Counted from the first letter of the stretch, positions 1-9,982 are shown. The stretch is DNA of 64,000 nucleotides from Phaeodactylibacter xiamenensis (GCF_000759025.1 NZ_JPOS01000083.1:62001-126000), one strand, 5' to 3'. Made by a program: numbers and translations. Notes: generated from the sequence alone by a model not told the origin.

Positions 1-174
1 CAATAATTTTAGCTTTCCGGGCTGCATACGGTCGTTTTGAACAAAGGTAGGGCTATGATGGCATAATTAACGTTGCAGCAACGACAGCTCCTGCCGAAAA
101 CTATAAATTTTTACAGGCAGCTGCCAGTAGACAAACTTTTTCGTTCCGCTGCTCAAAATAAAGGGCAAAGCGTC

Positions 175-182
175 TATCTTTG
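175..182 (+). promoter_or_regulatory. Possible -7 promoter box upstream of the glycosyltransferase
   Basis: TATCTTTG fits the Bacteroidota -7 consensus TAnnTTTG and lies about 40 bases before the gene start. I see no convincing -33 TTTG at the usual spacing, so this is a weak call. Confidence 0.35.
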
Positions 183-223
183 TCGCCCATATTATTACAA
201 CACTCATCTCAGAATTGCCGACT

Positions 224-970
224 TTGTCTGATAGTTTAGTCATAATTCCAACCTACAATGAGTGCGAGAACATCCCTCGCATGATCGATACAGTGATGAA
301 CCTGGAAAAGGATTTTCACCTGCTTATCGTTGACGATGGCTCCCCGGACGGCACAGCAGATTTGGTCCGGGAGAAACAGGAAGCTTACCCCGGGCGTGTC
401 TTCCTCAAGGAGCGGCAGGGCAAGCTGGGTTTAGGTACGGCTTATATCGCTGGTTTTAAGTGGGGGCTGGAGCATGGCTATGAGTTTATTTTTGAGATGG
501 ATGCTGACTTTTCCCACAACCCCAATGATCTGATCCGGTTATACGAGGCGTGTGCCCAACCCGGAGCTGGCATGAGCGTTGGTTCCCGCTACGTAAAGGG
601 CGGAAAGCTTGAGAACTGGCCCATCGACCGCATTGCGCTGTCCTATGGTGCCTCTCTCTACGTCAGGATTATCACCTTCATGCCGGTCAATGACCCGACC
701 GCAGGTTTCGTCTGCTACCGGCGGGAGGTCCTGAAAGCCATGGACCTCGATAAAATCCGCTTCGTGGGTTATGCCTTCCAGATCGAAATGAAGTTCGCAA
801 CTTATCAGATGGGGTATAAAATTATCGAGGTGCCTATTACCTTTACCGATCGGGTGGAAGGAACTTCAAAGATGTCTTCAGGTATCATCAAGGAAGCTGT
901 CTTTGGGGTCCTGCAAATGCGGATGCGGGGCTTCTTTAGCAAGTACCGGGTAGGCGCCCGCCGTTCTTAA
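224..970 (+). CDS. Polyprenol monophosphomannose synthase-like GT2 glycosyltransferase
   Basis: Family 2 glycosyltransferase resembling dolichyl-phosphate mannosyltransferase (DPM1). This family moves a sugar from a nucleotide sugar to a polyprenyl phosphate on the cytoplasmic face of the membrane. Seen: the opening LVIIPTYNE, VDDGSPDGT, the metal-binding MDADFSHNP, and a GSRYVKGG segment, all typical of the DPM1 subgroup. There is no long C-terminal membrane anchor, as in the short soluble forms. No ATG exists near the 5' end. The start is a TTG, either at 224 (giving MSDSLVII, which resembles relatives) or at 215. The donor sugar cannot be told from sequence. The gene is monocistronic; the next gene starts 400 bases downstream. 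Confidence 0.9.
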   Translation: MSDSLVIIPTYNECENIPRMIDTVMNLEKDFHLLIVDDGSPDGTADLVREKQEAYPGRVFLKERQGKLGLGTAYIAGFKWGLEHGYEFIFEMDADFSHNPNDLIRLYEACAQPGAGMSVGSRYVKGGKLENWPIDRIALSYGASLYVRIITFMPVNDPTAGFVCYRREVLKAMDLDKIRFVGYAFQIEMKFATYQMGYKIIEVPITFTDRVEGTSKMSSGIIKEAVFGVLQMRMRGFFSKYRVGARRS

Positions 971-1372
971 AAAGCTTCTCTCTTCTCTTCTCCTTCAGCA
1001 GCATTTAAGGTTTATTTTAACTGCCGGAGCACCCTTGCTTGTCGGGCTGACTGGCTTTGACTGGATATTTCCGGTTTTTGCATTTAATTTTTTCTGTTAC
1101 TCATTTAGAAATTTCTTGCATTTTAAAATTTAAAAATAAAAAACGAAAACAGCAAATACCCAAAAGTCATTACGGCTGGTTTACAGGCTTTTATTATTTT
1201 AGGTGCAAGTATCACTCAGCCCATTGAAACATGATGGGATGCAGTGTAATGATGCAGTTGGTTTTTTCGGTTTCAGCCTTCCTAACGTACAAGGCAAAAA
1301 AAACAGCCAGAAAAAACAGAAACTGCTTTGTACCTTACGTATTATTGCCCCGAACCTGTAACCGGCTACATT
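971..1372. other. Intergenic, AT-rich, no gene seen
   Basis: About 400 bases between the glycosyltransferase and holA. The middle (1081-1200) is strongly AT-rich with A and T runs. I see no coding frame with plausible protein character, no RNA gene and no clear hairpin terminator. Confidence 0.5.
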
Positions 1373-2380
1373 TTGGACTTTCAGCAAATTCTACACGAAC
1401 TGCGGGAAAAAAAATTCCGCCCCATCTACTTTCTGCATGGAAAGGAGCCCTACTTTATTGATTCTATTTCTCACTACATTGAGAAAAACGCTCTTTCGGA
1501 GGCCGAGCAGTCGTTCAACCAAACAGTTTTCTATGGAAAAGATGTAGACCACATGGCTATCGTGGATACGGCCCGCCGTTTCCCGATGATGGCTTCCCAT
1601 CAGGTGGTGTTGTTAAAGGAAGCTCAGGATATGCGCACGCTGTCTGACCTGCTTTCTTACATCGAGAAGCCCATGGAGTCTACCATTCTGGTAATTTGCC
1701 ACAAGCACAAAAAGCTCAACCTCAATTCAAAGTTTGGTAAAGCGTTAAAGAAAAACGCGCTGATTTTCGAGTCCAAGCCCCTGTACGATAATCAGGTACC
1801 GGGTTGGATCAGCAACTACCTTAAAAGCCATAAACTGACCATTACCCCGAAAGCCGGTGAGCTGATTGCGGAGAACCTGGGGACAGATTTATCAAAAATC
1901 GCCAACGAGCTGGACAAACTGGCATTAAATCTCCCTCCCGGCACACAGGTAGACGACGCTGCGGTGGAACAACACATCGGCATTAGCAAAGACTTCAACG
2001 TATTCGAGCTGCAACGGGCCATCGGGCTTCGTGACCCCCTCAAGGCGCAGCGTATTGTCAACTACTTTTCTGCCAATCCAAAAAAAGGCCCAATGCCTAT
2101 GCTTATTGGCTCATTGTACAACTACTTCAGCAAAATCTACTTATTCCACGCCGCGAAAAATTTGCCGGAAAACGAATTATTGAGTACTTTGCAGCTGCGT
2201 TCGAGCTTCTTCCTGAAAGAATATCGGGCAGCAGCACGCAACTATTCCCACTCCAAGACTGAACAAGTCATTACCCTCCTGAAAGAATTCGATCTGAAAT
2301 CTAAAGGCGTTGGCTACAATAACACCGGTAAGCCCGAAGGCGAACTGATGAAAGAAATGGTCTGGCGCATCATGCACTGA
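1373..2380 (+). CDS. holA: DNA polymerase III subunit delta
   Basis: Delta subunit of the clamp loader, which opens the beta clamp and loads it at primer-template junctions with delta' and tau/gamma. Seen: an N-terminal YFLHGKEPYFIDSI segment, the usual start of the AAA-like domain in Bacteroidota HolA; the central VPGWISNYLK and LGTDLSKIANELDKLAL helices; and the C-terminal helical collar region. About 335 residues fits the family. The frame is open from 1328, but homologous-looking sequence begins with DFQQIL, so a TTG at 1373 is the better start. The next gene begins 112 bases downstream. Confidence 0.88.
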   Translation: MDFQQILHELREKKFRPIYFLHGKEPYFIDSISHYIEKNALSEAEQSFNQTVFYGKDVDHMAIVDTARRFPMMASHQVVLLKEAQDMRTLSDLLSYIEKPMESTILVICHKHKKLNLNSKFGKALKKNALIFESKPLYDNQVPGWISNYLKSHKLTITPKAGELIAENLGTDLSKIANELDKLALNLPPGTQVDDAAVEQHIGISKDFNVFELQRAIGLRDPLKAQRIVNYFSANPKKGPMPMLIGSLYNYFSKIYLFHAAKNLPENELLSTLQLRSSFFLKEYRAAARNYSHSKTEQVITLLKEFDLKSKGVGYNNTGKPEGELMKEMVWRIMH

Positions 2381-2492
2381 TATCTTATCGTAAGCACCCC
2401 CTTTTTTGAATCTATTGGCATCACTTCACACCCACTCATCGAGAGGCCCGGGTGGCGTAGTAGTGTATAATCCTGATATCAAACCATAACCA

Positions 2493-5400
2493 ATGAAGAT
2501 GAGGTTTTTTACGATTTTGAGCTTGCTTTTTCTGACCGGTGCTCTGTATGCACAAGCACCTTATACCGTGATTGGGTCACTTGATTCCACCTTCACGCCC
2601 GTAGAGCTGATCGAAGATGTATGCCTTGGTGAAGGCATTGAAGTCACGAATATCCAATTTGAAGGGGTAAGCCCGGCTGTGGGCCGGTTTCTCGGCGGCA
2701 GTGATATTATTGGGCTGGAGCAGGGCTTCCTCATGACAACCGGACTGGCACAGTCTTCCGGCAACTTTGGTGGGGCAGATATGGCTAGTTTTGGAGACGC
2801 TTCCTTCATCAACAACAGCAATGCCTACACGGAGGAGATAGCTACAATTTCCAACAATAGTACGATCAGAGATGTCGCTATATTTCGGATTAACTTCGTC
2901 CCCACCGGCGATACCCTCATGTTCCGCTATGTCTTTGCTTCTGATGAGTACCCCAACTTTGTATGCAGCAATTTTAACGACGTGTTTGGTTTCTTCCTGG
3001 AAGGCACAGACCCGGAGACAGGATCTTCCACGATTCGCAACCTCGCCCAGATTCCGGGCACGGAACTTCCGGTATCTATTAACAGCATCAATAATGGTGT
3101 GCCGGGCGGGTATCCCGGAAGCCATCCGGCATGGTGCTCTGAAGAATTCAACGGTTCACTCGACTACGCCAACCTGTTCAATCAGGTGCCGCCCTTTGTC
3201 GCGCCCAGCTATAATGGCTTTACAGATGTACTCCTGGCCAAAGCTGATGTAGTGCCTTGTCAGGAGTACCAAATGACCCTTGTTATTGCTGATGTGGGGG
3301 ATGCCTGGTGGGATTCGGGTATCTACTTTGAGGCGAATAGCTTTTGTTCCTTTTCCGGCAGCCATGGCACTACAGAGCGTTTGACTATCACCGAAGACTG
3401 TGCACCTCAGGAGCTGGAGGTCGGCCTCAGCCTTTTCCCGGAAGAGGAATATCCGCTGACTTATACCATCACCGGTGGTGCAACAGCCGGGGTCGGCTTA
3501 GCTGGAATCCCACTCACTGGCACCATTGATGAAATTGCGGACACCTGGCTTCTGCCTGTTGAAATCACAGCAGACAGCCTGGCTCTGGGAGCCGATACCC
3601 TGAGCATCGAAATTAAAGGAGCGACCTGCCGCGAGAAAGTCTTTGAACTCACGATTCTGGACCCTCTCCTGATCGAAGGGCCCTCTGATGCAGCGGCTTG
3701 TGCCGGGGACCCTGTGACTCTTACGGCAACCCATGATTCCACCCTATTGGCCGATTTCGATTTCTCCTGGAGCAATGGCATGACTGGAGCCTCCATCGAA
3801 GTGAATCCTCCTACCACCACCACCTACACGCTTACTTACGGCAATGCTGTGGGCACTTGTACGCAGGATTATACGGTATTCGTGACGCCACTGGAATCTG
3901 AAATTACGGTCAGCATCAACGAAGGGCAGTCCTATCTCTTCGCCAATCAAAACCTGACCGCCGCTGGCACTTATGAAGAAGCCTTTACCGCCGCTAACGG
4001 ATGCGACAGCCTTGTGCAGCTAACCTTGCTGGTAAAACCGATAGCTGAAGTGCTGACCGATTCCATTGCCATAGGACAGGAAGGCACCCTCTGTGTGAAT
4101 ACGGATTTGTTCCAGAGTGTTGATAGTTTCACGGAAGCCTGCGGCAATATCCAAACCGCCACCCTTTTGACTGATCCCACCACGGCATGCGCAACTTATA
4201 CTGGCCTGCAAACCGGGCAGGATACCCTTTGCTTCCTCGCCTGTGGCAATACAGGGCTTTGCGACACCACTTACTTAGTGCTGAGTGTCTTCACGAATTT
4301 GCTGGACGCAGTAGACGACTACGATACCACTGCTTATGATGAAAGCAAAATCATTGATGTGCTCAGTAACGACTGGATCAGCAGCACTACGCTTACCGAT
4401 CAGTACCTTGTCAGCCTCCCTGAGACTGGCATAGCTACGCTGAACCCGGATGGAAGCATTCTCTACGAGCCCGATCTCAGCACCTGTCTTCAGGAAGAAT
4501 CCTTCAGCTATGCAATTTGCAATGACATTGGCTGTGATACGGCCACTGTTTTCCTCTTCCTCGACGAAACCGAAGGGCAGTGCGATCTTGTTTGGCCGGG
4601 CGATGTAGGCAACGATGGTATCGTTAATCAGATGGACCAATGGGCGATCGGGCTGGCATATGGCCGGGAAGGTATTGTGCGGGCGAACGCCAGTATTGAC
4701 TGGGTGGGGCAATATGCGCTCAACTGGCCGAGCACCATCACCTTTGCCTATGAATTTAATGCCAAATATGGCGATTGTAACGGGGATGGCTTCATCACGG
4801 CAGATGATATGGAGGCCATTGAGCAAAATTGGGGGCTTACGCATCCATTAGCGCCAATTGTCCCCTTCAGCTTCCCGGAAAAAGAGCAGCCAAAATCACT
4901 TGGCCCGGTAGCCGAATCAGGCGGGCAGTATCGTATTCCGGTCTACCTGGGTGAAATCAGCCAGCCTGTACAGGATGCCTATGGCTTGTCCTTTACCCTC
5001 CGCTTTGAGCCGGGCACGCTTACCCATTTACATTTTGAAGCGCAGGAAGGCGCCTTCCACTCGGCACATAGCCCCTTGCTGAACCTGGTCAGAGTGGAAA
5101 CTGATAAAGCGATTGTCTCTATTGTCCGGACCAATCAGGAGGGCGTCGAACTCACTGGCTATATCGGTGATTTATTGGCCAATAACCCCAATTTCACGAT
5201 TTCCGATTGGATTCTCCTGCAGTCAGATGGGGATGTCTTTGCTTTGCCAGGCGACGTGGCACCAACAGCCATTACAGGCACACATCAGACCAGTCTTTCC
5301 AATGCGCTCGCACTAAGGGCTTATCCGGTACCCGCTCAGGGGGAGATTTTTGTGGAAACCAATGAACCGGCTATGGCTACCGTATTTAATACCAGCGGGC

Positions 5401-5534
5401 AGTTGATTTGGAGTGCCCCATTGCGGACAGGCGTACAAAGGCTATCCGTTGCGGACTGGCAGCCGGGCGTTTATCTGCTCCGGGCAGAAGGGAAGGAAAA
5501 CGTGGCTTACACCCGGATTTTGGTTAATCGTTAA
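2493..5534 (+). CDS. T9SS-exported choice-of-anchor L protein with dockerin-like repeats
   Basis: Large secreted surface protein of unknown specific role, likely adhesion or carbohydrate contact. Domains in order: signal peptide (cleavage near LYAQA); choice-of-anchor L domain over about the first 290 residues (FRYVFASDEYP, VFGFFLEG); Ig/PKD-like modules; a cadherin-like repeat around residues 600-690 (DVLSNDWI); paired dockerin-like calcium loops (GDVGNDGIVNQMDQ and GDCNGDGFITADD) around 705-770; and a type A T9SS sorting domain at the end (PVPAQGEIFVET, GVYLLRAEG). Export would be by Sec and then type IX secretion. Its stop codon overlaps the stop of the convergent neighbour by 3 bases. Codon use matches the surroundings. 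Confidence 0.9.
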   Translation: MKMRFFTILSLLFLTGALYAQAPYTVIGSLDSTFTPVELIEDVCLGEGIEVTNIQFEGVSPAVGRFLGGSDIIGLEQGFLMTTGLAQSSGNFGGADMASFGDASFINNSNAYTEEIATISNNSTIRDVAIFRINFVPTGDTLMFRYVFASDEYPNFVCSNFNDVFGFFLEGTDPETGSSTIRNLAQIPGTELPVSINSINNGVPGGYPGSHPAWCSEEFNGSLDYANLFNQVPPFVAPSYNGFTDVLLAKADVVPCQEYQMTLVIADVGDAWWDSGIYFEANSFCSFSGSHGTTERLTITEDCAPQELEVGLSLFPEEEYPLTYTITGGATAGVGLAGIPLTGTIDEIADTWLLPVEITADSLALGADTLSIEIKGATCREKVFELTILDPLLIEGPSDAAACAGDPVTLTATHDSTLLADFDFSWSNGMTGASIEVNPPTTTTYTLTYGNAVGTCTQDYTVFVTPLESEITVSINEGQSYLFANQNLTAAGTYEEAFTAANGCDSLVQLTLLVKPIAEVLTDSIAIGQEGTLCVNTDLFQSVDSFTEACGNIQTATLLTDPTTACATYTGLQTGQDTLCFLACGNTGLCDTTYLVLSVFTNLLDAVDDYDTTAYDESKIIDVLSNDWISSTTLTDQYLVSLPETGIATLNPDGSILYEPDLSTCLQEESFSYAICNDIGCDTATVFLFLDETEGQCDLVWPGDVGNDGIVNQMDQWAIGLAYGREGIVRANASIDWVGQYALNWPSTITFAYEFNAKYGDCNGDGFITADDMEAIEQNWGLTHPLAPIVPFSFPEKEQPKSLGPVAESGGQYRIPVYLGEISQPVQDAYGLSFTLRFEPGTLTHLHFEAQEGAFHSAHSPLLNLVRVETDKAIVSIVRTNQEGVELTGYIGDLLANNPNFTISDWILLQSDGDVFALPGDVAPTAITGTHQTSLSNALALRAYPVPAQGEIFVETNEPAMATVFNTSGQLIWSAPLRTGVQRLSVADWQPGVYLLRAEGKENVAYTRILVNR

Positions 5535-6661
5535 TCGACCGTAGACAGGGTGTACTTCCTATGGGAAATGTACCGAAGGCTATCCATCAAAACGGAATCT
5601 GAGGGGAGCTGTTCTGTCTGTAAACCATTCAGGCGGAACAGTTCTCTATTGCCTTCATAATCAGAAAGGTAAAGCAGGTTTGGGGTGTATAAAGAATGAT
5701 ACTTGAGGCTACTGCTACGCCCGTAATCAGCATATTTTATTCCTCCAAAGTCACCATCCAAAATCTGTTGTACCGTAGGCGCATTACAGGCATGCGTTTG
5801 CTGTCCATCCACAAAGCAGCGTTCCACCAGGGTGGGGAAGAGGCTGCGCAACTCCGTCAGTTGGGGTACGCGGTGGCTACTATCCTGCTTGAAATCATAG
5901 TAAAGGAAAGGTACTTTGATGTATTGTGGTTTGAAGTATTCCCGTTCGAGGTCTCCAGCTGGGAGACCCATAGGGTTTACGCCCAACAGGATGACGATGG
6001 TGTTGCTGGCCTCCTGAATGTCCATCAGCTGGTCCAGCAGGCGGCCTACTTCCACGTCTGCTTCCGTTAGGGCGTCCTGATAAGCCACCTGATTGCTGTC
6101 TCGCAAAAAGGCAGTCATTTGGTAGTGGGCGTTGATAAAAAACGGGTCGCCCCCGTATTTTGACCATAGACTGAATACCTGCTCTGTAACACCAGCGTTC
6201 CCGTCTGCACTTGGTGCTTCCAATGCGGCCTTATTCGCAAAGTGGGCTACCCTGATCGGATCGTAGGCAGATTTACCCGGAGACTTCAGCCCTGGAAAAG
6301 CAATACGGTAGTCGCCCGATTCTAATCCCGGGAACAGGGAATTCAGATAAGGTCCCTCTCCGGGAATGGTCCCAAAAAGATTGGGATACCACCCGGTAAA
6401 AATGCTCGTCATGGCTTCCTCTGCTAAAGGGTGCTGCGCCAGCGCATCCTCAAAAACTATGGCCCGCATCGCCAGCCGGTCGATGTTAGGTGCCTGGAAA
6501 ACCGTATCACCGTAGCAGGGCAGGGCGCGGCTCAGTCCTTCCACTGAGATCAGCAGCACATTGGGCGGATTGTACTTCCAGTTGCGCAGCTTATTGCAAC
6601 TTGAAAGCACCGAAAGCAGCAGCAGCGGCCAGAGGAGCCGGTAGCAGGTTTGACGTTTCAT
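5531..6661 (-). CDS. Sulfatase-fold lipoprotein lacking the catalytic motif
   Basis: Lipoprotein (lipobox LSSC, cysteine 22) with the alkaline phosphatase/sulfatase fold. Seen: PPNVLLISVEGLS (34-44 region), APNIDRLA and a TGWYP turn, which line up with the opening of sulfatases. The formylglycine site CxPSR, expected ten residues before that TG turn, reads AEEAM here (80-84), so no cysteine or serine can be converted. The first metal-binding Asp pair is also replaced by Glu-Gly. The protein is therefore probably not a working sulfatase; a binding or structural role is possible. It shares a direction with the upstream gene 6683-8815, only 21 bases away, suggesting co-transcription. Confidence 0.75.
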   Translation of the reverse strand: MKRQTCYRLLWPLLLLSVLSSCNKLRNWKYNPPNVLLISVEGLSRALPCYGDTVFQAPNIDRLAMRAIVFEDALAQHPLAEEAMTSIFTGWYPNLFGTIPGEGPYLNSLFPGLESGDYRIAFPGLKSPGKSAYDPIRVAHFANKAALEAPSADGNAGVTEQVFSLWSKYGGDPFFINAHYQMTAFLRDSNQVAYQDALTEADVEVGRLLDQLMDIQEASNTIVILLGVNPMGLPAGDLEREYFKPQYIKVPFLYYDFKQDSSHRVPQLTELRSLFPTLVERCFVDGQQTHACNAPTVQQILDGDFGGIKYADYGRSSSLKYHSLYTPNLLYLSDYEGNRELFRLNGLQTEQLPSDSVLMDSLRYISHRKYTLSTVD

Positions 6662-6682
6662 GGTACAAAGAAAATCATTTCT

Positions 6683-8815
6683 TTACAATCGTACCCTTAT
6701 ACCCGGACCGAACAGTAAAAACCACTTCTGTTCGGACAAAAAATACCCCCCACCGGCAAACAGCGGGAAGGACAAACGGCTGGAGTACTTGGTCTTGATG
6801 GGGTAGAGGCTGGCCAGTGCAACGAGCCCCACATCCCGGTTGGTATTGTTCTCACTAAAATTAAAGGCGTTGAACGCCAGGAAGCCCGCACCAAATTTGT
6901 AGGGCTTAGGGGTATTAATCTTTTTGTCTTTGTAAAAGCTGAACTGGGCAATCATAGCCATGCTGATACCACCAAGGTTGCCAAAGCCTGGCTCATTCAG
7001 ACGCTTTATGACCAAGCCTGCCGGGAAAGAGACATCAATATCAAAACTACTGCTCCGGTAGAGTACAAACTCAGAAGTATGACTATAGCCCTTACCCCGC
7101 CCGTAATGGTCTTCATCGTGTCGGATCGTCACCCGTATCGTAGACCAAAGGTCAAGTGTATAGATTTTTTTCCGCAGAAATTTGTTGAGGCTCATATCGA
7201 AGGTCTGGCACTGCTGCTCCTTGTAAAAGCTGGCCCGGGGCGATTTGGGTGAGGGGCAGACAACAAAGCCTGGTAGTTCCCGCTGGTCTACCAGCTGATT
7301 GCGCTGATCTCTTATTTCCACTTCCACTTTGAGGTGTTGTGGCCCATGCAGCATGCCACTATCGATACGCCCGGGGTGGAAGGACAGCAAAATATCATCC
7401 ATGTTTTCCTCCACAAACAGGAGCCTGTCGGCAGCGTTGAGCCCTACCTCTTCATCGCCATACTGTAGTGTAATGAAGTCCAATGCCCGGGGCCGGTCAT
7501 ATTCCCTGATTTGAAGTGCCCGACCGGTGGGCTGATCATGGTTGAAAATTTGTACCTGCTGCTGAATAATATCCTGTGGTATTCTTGCCCAAAAAACCTG
7601 TGCCTCTGCAGTACTCGCGATGGTATCCTGCTCTACCTGCTTTAGCCCTTCAAACCTGAAGCTGCCGCGATTGAGCTCCTGTCCCTCTATGCGGATGCCA
7701 ACGCGCTCTCCCGGATAGACCTGATTGCCGGGCTTCCAGCTTTGGCCTTCCCGTTGCAGGCTGATCTGATCGATCTTCATTTCTGGCATGATATCCATAT
7801 TCGTTATAAACCGGGCAAAATCCCCATCCTTGATGTACAGGTACCCCTTGTTGCGGCGGTGATAGTCATAAAGGCGTAGCCAGCAAAGCAGTTTGCCGTT
7901 GCCGAGAATACTACGGGTAAAGAGCTCAGCGACCAATGCTCCGCCGGGCCGTTCCTGAGCTTCCATACGGTAGGTTTTTTCCAGCTCCAGCCCGGCGTCA
8001 TAATCCAGCTCTACTTCGATGCCCTTGCCCCGAATATCATCATTCAGCACAAACTGGCCGGGACGGACCTTCAGGAAGCCCAGTTTAGCCGGCTTGACCG
8101 TAAAGTCCCGCTCCAAAGGCGGTAGGGCATAATGAGGCATTCGCAGTGAATCCAGGTAAGGCTTCCGGGTTTCGAAAGTAGCGCTTAGCAACCGCATCCC
8201 AACGGCATCCGGAAGCAGGTGCAGCAGCAACCTGCCATCCTTTTTAGTGATCCGGTATGGAATTTCACCTTTTTTAGACCAGTTGAGCTGCTCCCTGATA
8301 TTATCCAGGTTATTGGTCTGTAGCTCGAATACCCGCTCCTCACCGATAAACAGTTCCTCTACCGGAGACTGAAAGCTGACCTGCGTGCGTGTCCACGGAA
8401 AAAGCCGGAACTCCAGCAAGTAGGGTTGCCTGGCGTAAATGGAGGTAACTTCCAGGGGGAGCTGTAAGAAGTCTAAATTAGTAATAGACTTAAAGTGTAC
8501 CTTAAATCTGTAGTGATCATCATTAACCAGCCGGATACTGTCTACCAACTCGAAATCACCTGAAGGCAACAAGGTTACATTTTCGATCACGCTGCGCCCA
8601 ATAGGAAAGAACCGAAACTCCACTACGGGAGTTTCCTCCCGGTAATTAAACCCGAGGTAGGATTCGCCCTGCCATTGCAACTGATGCTCCGTCCAGCGGA
8701 AAACAGAAGTATCAATCCGCATTTCGACTTCTTTAAAAAAACGGAGGTCAGGCATTTGAGCAGACAAGCTTGTGGTCATCCACAGAAGGGCAAATAGGTA
8801 TAGGTGCCGCTGCAT
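6683..8815 (-). CDS. Uncharacterised exported protein, beta-rich
   Basis: A 710-residue protein with a Sec signal peptide (ending SLSAQ) and no lipobox. I do not recognise the family. The body is beta-rich with many tyrosines and charged residues. The last 100 or so residues look like amphipathic strands, which suggests, but does not prove, an outer-membrane or surface C-terminal region. There is no T9SS sorting domain. It sits 21 bases upstream of the sulfatase-like lipoprotein in the same direction and divergent from the FGE-like lipoprotein, so the two may work together at the cell surface. Confidence 0.7.
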   Translation of the reverse strand: MQRHLYLFALLWMTTSLSAQMPDLRFFKEVEMRIDTSVFRWTEHQLQWQGESYLGFNYREETPVVEFRFFPIGRSVIENVTLLPSGDFELVDSIRLVNDDHYRFKVHFKSITNLDFLQLPLEVTSIYARQPYLLEFRLFPWTRTQVSFQSPVEELFIGEERVFELQTNNLDNIREQLNWSKKGEIPYRITKKDGRLLLHLLPDAVGMRLLSATFETRKPYLDSLRMPHYALPPLERDFTVKPAKLGFLKVRPGQFVLNDDIRGKGIEVELDYDAGLELEKTYRMEAQERPGGALVAELFTRSILGNGKLLCWLRLYDYHRRNKGYLYIKDGDFARFITNMDIMPEMKIDQISLQREGQSWKPGNQVYPGERVGIRIEGQELNRGSFRFEGLKQVEQDTIASTAEAQVFWARIPQDIIQQQVQIFNHDQPTGRALQIREYDRPRALDFITLQYGDEEVGLNAADRLLFVEENMDDILLSFHPGRIDSGMLHGPQHLKVEVEIRDQRNQLVDQRELPGFVVCPSPKSPRASFYKEQQCQTFDMSLNKFLRKKIYTLDLWSTIRVTIRHDEDHYGRGKGYSHTSEFVLYRSSSFDIDVSFPAGLVIKRLNEPGFGNLGGISMAMIAQFSFYKDKKINTPKPYKFGAGFLAFNAFNFSENNTNRDVGLVALASLYPIKTKYSSRLSFPLFAGGGYFLSEQKWFLLFGPGIRVRL

Positions 8816-8920
8816 CGCTGGTTTTATTTTTGTTTGCTAATTTTGATTTCACCTTGAATGAAACGCTCGCGCCAGTTATTATGTGCGAAAAGGACAATAC
8901 TGAAAAAATAACCACTGTAT

Positions 8921-9982
8921 ATGAATAATCGTTTGCTCGTTTGGCTGACTTTAGCCCTTCTTTTTCAAGCTTGCAGCCCGGATTCACCGAAGGAGGCGGA
9001 TTCAGCCCCCTCTGCTTCAACGGGTTTTACCACCCTTACCAATCATAATTCAGGCACAGAAGGTATGGCCCTCATTCCGGGCGGAACCCTGCAAATGGGC
9101 GGCGACAACGAGCAGGCAGACCCTAACGAATATCCCAAGCACCCTGTACATATCGATTCCTTTTACATCGACAAAAAAGAAGTTACCAATCGGGAATTTA
9201 AGGCTTTCGTGGAAGCAACCGGGTATGTAACGGTTGCTGAAAGGGCTATTGACTGGGAGGAATTGAAATCTACGGTACCCCCAGGCACGCCAAAGCCACC
9301 CGACAGCCTGCTGCAGCCCGGTGCTTTGGTTTTCCAGGCTACAGATGGCCCGGTGCCTCTCGATAACGTCGGGCAATGGTGGCAATGGACCATCGGTGCC
9401 AACTGGAGGCATCCGGAAGGGCCTCAAAGTTCAATAGCAGACCGCATGGATCATCCCGTTGTACAAATTGCATGGGAAGATGCCGAGGCTTATGCCAAAT
9501 GGGCAGGCAAGCGGTTGCCAACGGAAGCAGAGTGGGAATGGGCTGCCCGGGGCGGAAAGGAAGGCGCAATCTATCCCTGGGGTGATGAACCAGTAGGAGA
9601 GGGTGGGCCTAAGGCCAATTACTGGGAAGGCTTTTTCCCCTACGAAAACACCAAAGCAGATGGCTACTTCCTGACGGCGCCGGCAGGAAGTTACGAGCCA
9701 AACGGATACGGCCTCTACGATATGGCCGGCAACGTTTGGGAATGGTGCAGCGACTGGTATGATTATGACTTTTACAAAAAACCGGAAGCTAAACAGGCAA
9801 ACGCAGAGTCGCAGAGAGCCTGGAACCCTATGCAGCCCTACCAGGCAGAAAAAGTACTTCGGGGCGGGTCTTTTCTGTGCAACGATAGCTATTGCTCCGG
9901 CTACCGTAATGCCCGGCGGATGAGCTCCAGCCCGGATACGGGGCTTAATCATACCGGATTTCGCTGCGCCCGAAGCCTGTAA
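8921..9982 (+). CDS. Formylglycine-generating enzyme (FGE/SUMF1) family lipoprotein
   Basis: Lipoprotein (lipobox FQAC) with a full FGE-sulfatase domain: GMALIPGGTLQMGG, PVHIDSFYIDKKEVTNREF, LPTEAEWEWAARGG, GNVWEWCSDWY, and a C-terminal RGGSFLCNDSYCSGYR. FGE oxidises a sulfatase cysteine to formylglycine using copper and oxygen. The cysteine pair that binds copper in true FGEs (C-x4-C) is present as C320 and C325, unlike many GldJ/GldK-type relatives. This makes real FGE activity plausible. A periplasmic or surface lipoprotein location is odd for an enzyme that acts on unfolded substrates. It is divergent from the sulfatase-like gene pair. Confidence 0.85.
   Translation: MNNRLLVWLTLALLFQACSPDSPKEADSAPSASTGFTTLTNHNSGTEGMALIPGGTLQMGGDNEQADPNEYPKHPVHIDSFYIDKKEVTNREFKAFVEATGYVTVAERAIDWEELKSTVPPGTPKPPDSLLQPGALVFQATDGPVPLDNVGQWWQWTIGANWRHPEGPQSSIADRMDHPVVQIAWEDAEAYAKWAGKRLPTEAEWEWAARGGKEGAIYPWGDEPVGEGGPKANYWEGFFPYENTKADGYFLTAPAGSYEPNGYGLYDMAGNVWEWCSDWYDYDFYKKPEAKQANAESQRAWNPMQPYQAEKVLRGGSFLCNDSYCSGYRNARRMSSSPDTGLNHTGFRCARSL

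Noticed and set aside
42-49. Minus-strand TACCTTTG, a possible promoter for a gene leaving the window to the left
   Set aside because: No -33 element at the right distance and no gene visible at the edge to support it.
5531-9982. A working sulfatase/FGE pair
   Set aside because: The sulfatase-like protein lacks the CxPSR site that FGE modifies, so it cannot be the FGE substrate as such.
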